Origin: Desulfobacterales bacterium
Lineage (GTDB): Bacteria; Desulfobacterota; Desulfobacteria; Desulfobacterales; JAQWFD01
DNA: 61,140 nucleotides
NCBI GenBank assembly: GCA_028704555.1
Contig: JAQWFD010000012.1
Location: forward strand, 28,069-89,208
Reading direction: 5' to 3'
Below the pieces are notes generated by a model. That model was not told the DNA's origin and did no database searches. It saw only the letters and a list, made by a program, of their open reading frames with translations. Below, one piece after another: positions 57,984-61,140 of the stretch. Each line of letters opens with the position of its first letter. The first letter of the stretch is position 1. Both the position numbers and the translations under genes were made by a program.

Positions 57984-58181
57984 CTAATTTGTTTTTTTAT
58001 ATTTTCTGAAATAGTAATACACCATGGACCATGGTGGAAAATCATGCGGAAGTTCTCTCCACTGGCATCCGGTATGCGTTAGGTAAAGAATGGTATTTAC
58101 AATCTCTTGTAAATCATGCTTTCGAGGTCTCTCGGCCTTTGAAGAAGGTACTATCAACAGAGGTGCAATTATATTTTTCAT
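57984..58181 (-). pseudogene. IS5-family transposase fragment
   Basis: 65 codons with TILYLTHTGCQWRELPHDFP and WSMVYYYFRKYKK, the DUF4096 N-terminal part of IS4/IS5 transposases. It ends at a stop soon after, leaving only the first third. A remnant. Confidence 0.75.
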
Positions 58182-58358
58182 TGTCTATCGGTTAAATCAG
58201 TTGTATACTTGGGTAATTTCATAGTGAATCCTCCTGTAATAATGTGGTGTTATATACAAAGGGATGTGATAATGGAACATCCATTCAAATAAGTATCAGT
58301 TCATCATCAGATGCCAAATCTTTGTGTTATAAATAATTTTTAAACAGGCTCTAAAAAG

Positions 58359-58641
58359 GTCACCCAGCCGGCAGTTTATGAAACCGTTCAACGGCGGTTG
58401 ATGACGAATCACGGGTATCTGGAATGGACCCAGATCCTTTGTGAGATCAATATGACCCAGTTAAAGATTAACCAAATTCAGCGTGCCCTGGTCAAAGCGG
58501 GTTATGATCCCGGCCCTATCGATGGTATCGATCAGAACTCAAACCATGAATGCGGTCAATAAATTTCAGGCAGCTAAGAAATTTGCCGTCACCAAGTATT
58601 TAACCTTTGAAACGCTTCAGACGTTACATATCAAAATGTAA
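58359..58641 (+). pseudogene. Frameshifted peptidoglycan-binding-domain fragment
   Basis: The first part reads TQPAVYETVQRRLMTNHGYL and then NQIQRALVKAGYDPGPIDGI, a PG_binding_1 motif. A frameshift near 58530 moves the end (TMNAVNKFQAAKKFAV) into another frame. Together they restore one domain. The 5' end is missing too. A relic of an envelope protein, probably OmpA- or lysozyme-associated. Confidence 0.6.
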
Positions 58642-58727
58642 ATTCTAACCTGCTCAATTTTAATTCTACGCATCGGTCAAGGAGTTATAACAAATTAATG
58701 TAATATAGATAAGAAGGAGGGGAAATT

Positions 58728-58997
58728 ATGAGATATGCTGTAATTTTACTAACAATAATCGGTATGCTGTTTTTTCTCGGATGTGGAAATGACGATAAAA
58801 CTGAAAAATCTTCAGCATCGTCAGAAGAAAAGGCCGCTCAAACAGTTGAAGCGGTTAAGGAAACAGCCGGTCAGACAGTTGAAACTGTAAAAGAAAAAAC
58901 TGGAGAAGCGATCGAAGTTGTGAAAGAGAAAACCAGTGATGCGATCGAAGTAGTGAAAGAGAAAACCGGTGATGCTGCCCAAACTGTAAAAGAATAA
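58728..58997 (+). CDS. Small lipoprotein with 11-residue LEA-like repeats
   Basis: An 89-residue protein with a lipoprotein signal (lipobox LFFLGC). The mature part is a series of 11-residue units of the type VKEKTGEAIEV and VKEKTSDAIEV, highly helical and charged, like LEA or apolipoprotein-type repeats. Such proteins often appear under stress or coat the membrane, but no function is shown. A GGAGGGG ribosome site and a strong terminator bracket the gene, so it is an independent unit. Confidence 0.72.
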   Translation: MRYAVILLTIIGMLFFLGCGNDDKTEKSSASSEEKAAQTVEAVKETAGQTVETVKEKTGEAIEVVKEKTSDAIEVVKEKTGDAAQTVKE

Positions 58998-59048
58998 GCT
59001 TGGTCTTACCAGAGAGTAAAATTATTAAAAATAAAGATGAATCCGTTT

Positions 59049-59079
59049 AAAGGCAGGGTCATTTGGCCCTGCCTTTTTT
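59049..59079 (+). terminator. Rho-independent terminator
   Basis: AAAGGCAGGG and CCCTGCCTTT form a perfect 10-bp stem with an 8-base loop, followed by TTT. The strongest terminator in the window. Confidence 0.9.
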
Positions 59080-59260
59080 ATGGGAAAATATATAACGGTG
59101 TTGAAATTATAGTAAAATTGGGTCGGGCCGCCGCAACACCTTGTAATATTGTCAAATAAGCAGAATTAAAGCCGATTAAAAATATAGAGATAAGGTTAAA
59201 TTACACCCCTAAAAACGGGGCTATTTTGAGCTTTTTGGAGCCAAAAACAAGGATATAGAC

Positions 59261-59332
59261 ATGGCGAGAGCAAAAAGGCATTACATGCCGGGCCAAATAT
59301 GGCATATTACCCACCGATGTCATAAGAAATAA
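59261..59332 (+). pseudogene. RAYT transposase remnant
   Basis: Reads MARAKRHYMPGQIWHITHRC then a stop three codons later. This is the exact N-terminus of another RAYT subclass, cut off after 23 residues. Confidence 0.65.
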
Positions 59333-59833
59333 TTTTTGCTCACAAAAATAGCGAGGTCAGGTCTTCATTCTTGACAGAATTTGAAAAATACATGACAGCG
59401 GCTTTGCCGAACCAAAAATTGTACAGGACGCAAAACAGCCTGCGCCCCTGATTTTCGTGCTAAATGGCGGCAAATGAAAAGGGAATGAAATGAAATTCAG
59501 CTTCAATATGGAAGATGCGAGCCAGGTATTTGTGGGGGCATTTGCGCTCGCAGTGCCAATTTCCTTTTCTGAAGAGGCATGGCGATTAGGGTTTTCAGGG
59601 ACGTCCATTGGATTATTGGTTTGTAATAAATTAAAGGGTAGTTTTCAGAATGAAAAGGGGCAACTCTATGGTTGCCCTTGCTCAAAATCAATAAGAGTCA
59701 AAGGCAGACATGACCCCTTTTTTACAATGCCCAGCGCAACACCCATTACAGGCCGTCCGCCCAGAGATAGGGTAAGCAATACAATCGTTCAATAAAACAT
59801 AATTGACCTGGCCCTGTTTTGGGTATTCTATGA
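59333..59833. other. Degraded region upstream of mazEF
   Basis: No intact gene. At 59490 a frame starts MKFSFNMEDASQVFVGAFAL and AVPISFSEEAWRLG, resembling the start of DUF2391-type membrane proteins, then loses similarity by about 59600. Probably a fragment. Confidence 0.4.
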
Positions 59834-59868
59834 TTGACATTATCGTAAAGCGTAATTACAATGATTAC
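59834..59868 (+). promoter_or_regulatory. mazEF promoter with overlapping palindrome
   Basis: TTGACA and TACAAT with an exact 17-base spacer. GTAAT and ATTAC around a 7-base centre (59852-59868) overlap the -10 box, a likely operator for autoregulation by the antitoxin or the complex. Confidence 0.7.
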
Positions 59869-59905
59869 ATAATGAGTCTAATATATAACATAAGGAACAA
59901 TACTC

Positions 59906-60178
59906 ATGGGAAAACAAATACATGCAAGAGACATTAAATTAGTCCCTATTGGAAATTCAAAAGGAATTCGCATACCCAAAGCGCTTCTTCAAAAATATGG
60001 CTTTAATAATTCCTTGTTGCTTGAAGAAACCGAGCAGGGACTGCTTCTTCGCAAGAAAGATGACAATAAACTTTCTTGGGAAGATACTTATAAGGCTATG
60101 GCTGATGAGAAGGAAGATTGGGATGATTTTAATCCAACGCTTCTCGATGGATTGGAGAATGAAGACTTTGGATATTAA
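59906..60178 (+). CDS. mazE: MazE-type antitoxin (AbrB fold)
   Basis: A 90-residue antitoxin. The N-terminal AbrB-like DNA-binding part has KLVPIGNSKGIRIPKALLQK, and the acidic C-terminus (ADEKEDWDDFNPTLLDG) is the usual toxin-wrapping segment. The toxin gene starts inside its last 20 bases. Confidence 0.88.
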   Translation: MGKQIHARDIKLVPIGNSKGIRIPKALLQKYGFNNSLLLEETEQGLLLRKKDDNKLSWEDTYKAMADEKEDWDDFNPTLLDGLENEDFGY

Positions 60179-60494
60179 AAGATACGAAATATATTTCGCT
60201 GATCTCAACCCGACTATAGGAAGCGAAATTCAAAAGATTCGTCCTGTTGTTATAATCAGCCAGGATGAAATGAATAAATATTTAGAAACCGTTGTCATTT
60301 GCCCTTTAACTTCAAAATTGCACCCGAAATGGAGAAGCCGCCTCCAGATTAAATGCGCGAATACCATGGCAGAAATAGCAGTTGACCAAATACGCACGAT
60401 TAGCAAACTGAGATTAAAAAAGAAAATTGATCAGTTACCAAAGTTGGAAGCCGCTCAACTACGAAAACTGATAACCGATATGTACGGCGAATAA
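60159..60494 (+). CDS. mazF: MazF-type mRNA interferase toxin
   Basis: A 111-residue PemK/MazF endoribonuclease: RYEIYFADLNPTIGSEIQKI at the start, then RPVVIISQDEMNKY, VVICPLTSKLHPKWRS and AVDQIRTISKLRL, with the Arg/Thr region expected at the active site. It overlaps mazE by 20 bases, with a TGGAGA ribosome site. It appears intact. Confidence 0.9.
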   Translation: MKTLDIKRYEIYFADLNPTIGSEIQKIRPVVIISQDEMNKYLETVVICPLTSKLHPKWRSRLQIKCANTMAEIAVDQIRTISKLRLKKKIDQLPKLEAAQLRKLITDMYGE

Positions 60495-60636
60495 CCGGTA
60501 GCCCTTTCTGATACCCGACCAGGATTTCTCACCCCCCTGTTCACCGCCCGCTTTGCTCAAGACGCAGAGAGGCGGCATTATTTATCTACCCCCATTTGTA
60601 ACTATTCAGCGTGCTTGAAAATTAGTATACTTCCAT

Positions 60637-61020
60637 CTACATGACAAAATCTGGCAACTTGCCGTTAAACAACAGTTCCAGTGCACGGCTTGACTTAATT
60701 CCCTGTTTCCGACAAGTAGACAAATAACTTCGCACACGGCAAAAGATTTTTGCTCCATCCATAGAGCGAAAGCATCCCGATATCTTCTGCTGAACTTTTG
60801 TCATCCGGATATCATTTTCGCCCAAATTATTCGTAAACGAAACAAGTTCATTATCCATAAACCTGAGAACGTCTATCTCGAAATCTCTTAGCCGTTCTAA
60901 CAGATTTCTGGATTTTGATTTTTTAATCCGCCCCCTTTTGCCCTTTTTCTTTGGCCTGATTGGTTCCGGACATTCGATTTCGGCTTGTTTTATCAGATCT
61001 CTGTATTCAAGCCTATCAGG
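60637..61020 (-). pseudogene. IS66-family transposase C-terminal part
   Basis: About 127 codons with the IS66 DDE-domain end: SFTNNLGENDIRMTKVQQKI, SGCFRSMDGAKIFCRVRSYL and STCRKQGIKSS. The upstream part of the gene stops at about 61020, where sequence typical of an IS21-family end begins. Confidence 0.85.
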
Positions 61021-61140
61021 TGTCAATTACTTTGTCCGGTTCGCGTCAATTATCTTGGCCGGTTTTTTTGCTTAAAAATGATTTTCGAACGAGTGGATTT
61101 CGATTGCTTTATGCCGTTAATAACTATGCCCCATTCGGTC
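61021..61140. mobile_element. End of an IS21-family insertion sequence (partial)
   Basis: TGTCAATTACTTTGTCCGGT followed by GCGTCAATTATCTTGGCCGG are two related internal repeats starting with TGTCAATTA, the hallmark of IS21-family termini. The rest of the element, with istA and istB, would lie beyond the window. Confidence 0.7.

Overview
The window reads as a chromosomal segment of an anaerobic Desulfobacterota (former Deltaproteobacteria), most likely a sulfate reducer of the Desulfobacteraceae type. This is inferred from gene content: a siroheme/heme cluster with a CcsA-like protein before hemA, a TAXI-type fused TRAP transporter, a tungsten/molybdenum aldehyde:ferredoxin oxidoreductase (AOR) homologue, duplicated branched-chain amino-acid (Liv) ABC transporters, ETF:quinone oxidoreductase, a UbiB/phasin pair and abundant c-di-GMP proteins. 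No rRNA or tRNA gene was seen, so the assignment rests on protein content alone.

Layout. 0.1-11.5 kb (+): housekeeping genes for RNA and nucleotide turnover (DHH phosphoesterase, RNase Z-like MBL protein, PHP phosphoesterase, RNase III), tetrapyrrole synthesis (precorrin-2 dehydrogenase, CcsA-like, HemA), fabD, dksA, a radical SAM enzyme and a methyltransferase. 11.4-15.8 kb (-): an HD-GYP phosphodiesterase and a large PilZ protein. 16.9-20.6 kb (+): a VWA/TSP3/OmpA lipoprotein and an AsmA protein. 21.6-27.6 kb (+): TAXI solute receptor, fused TRAP permease, AOR and class II aldolase, probably one uptake-and-oxidation module. 27.8-41 kb: NAD kinase, a complete Liv transporter (+), pncA-pncB NAD salvage (-) and a second complete Liv transporter (-). 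41.5-45.6 kb: ETF-QO (+), UbiB and phasin (-).

46.2-56.9 kb (-): a type I-E CRISPR-Cas locus, read cas3-cse1-cse2-cas7-cas5-cas6e-[BRO-N gene]-cas1-cas2-leader-array. It shows several signs of decay or remodelling. cas3 has an in-frame amber codon at codon 45. The upstream WYL regulator has lost its N-terminus next to a REP-associated transposase. The array has only three repeats. A phage-antirepressor-like BRO-N gene sits between the interference and adaptation genes and has no canonical start codon, only an ATA behind a good ribosome binding site. 56.9-61.1 kb is an accessory graveyard: the RAYT transposase, IS5, IS66 and IS21 fragments, broken genes, a repeat-rich lipoprotein and an intact mazEF module.

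Between the genes lie several families of short repeats that do not code for protein. One has terminal inverted repeats ending in GGGCTTGATCATAACT (copies near 6.95, 20.9 and 43.35 kb). A second, without clear inverted ends, is found four times just after genes, and one of its copies has been split by a member of the first family. Two further single elements with inverted ends lie in front of the radical SAM gene and inside the first liv operon.
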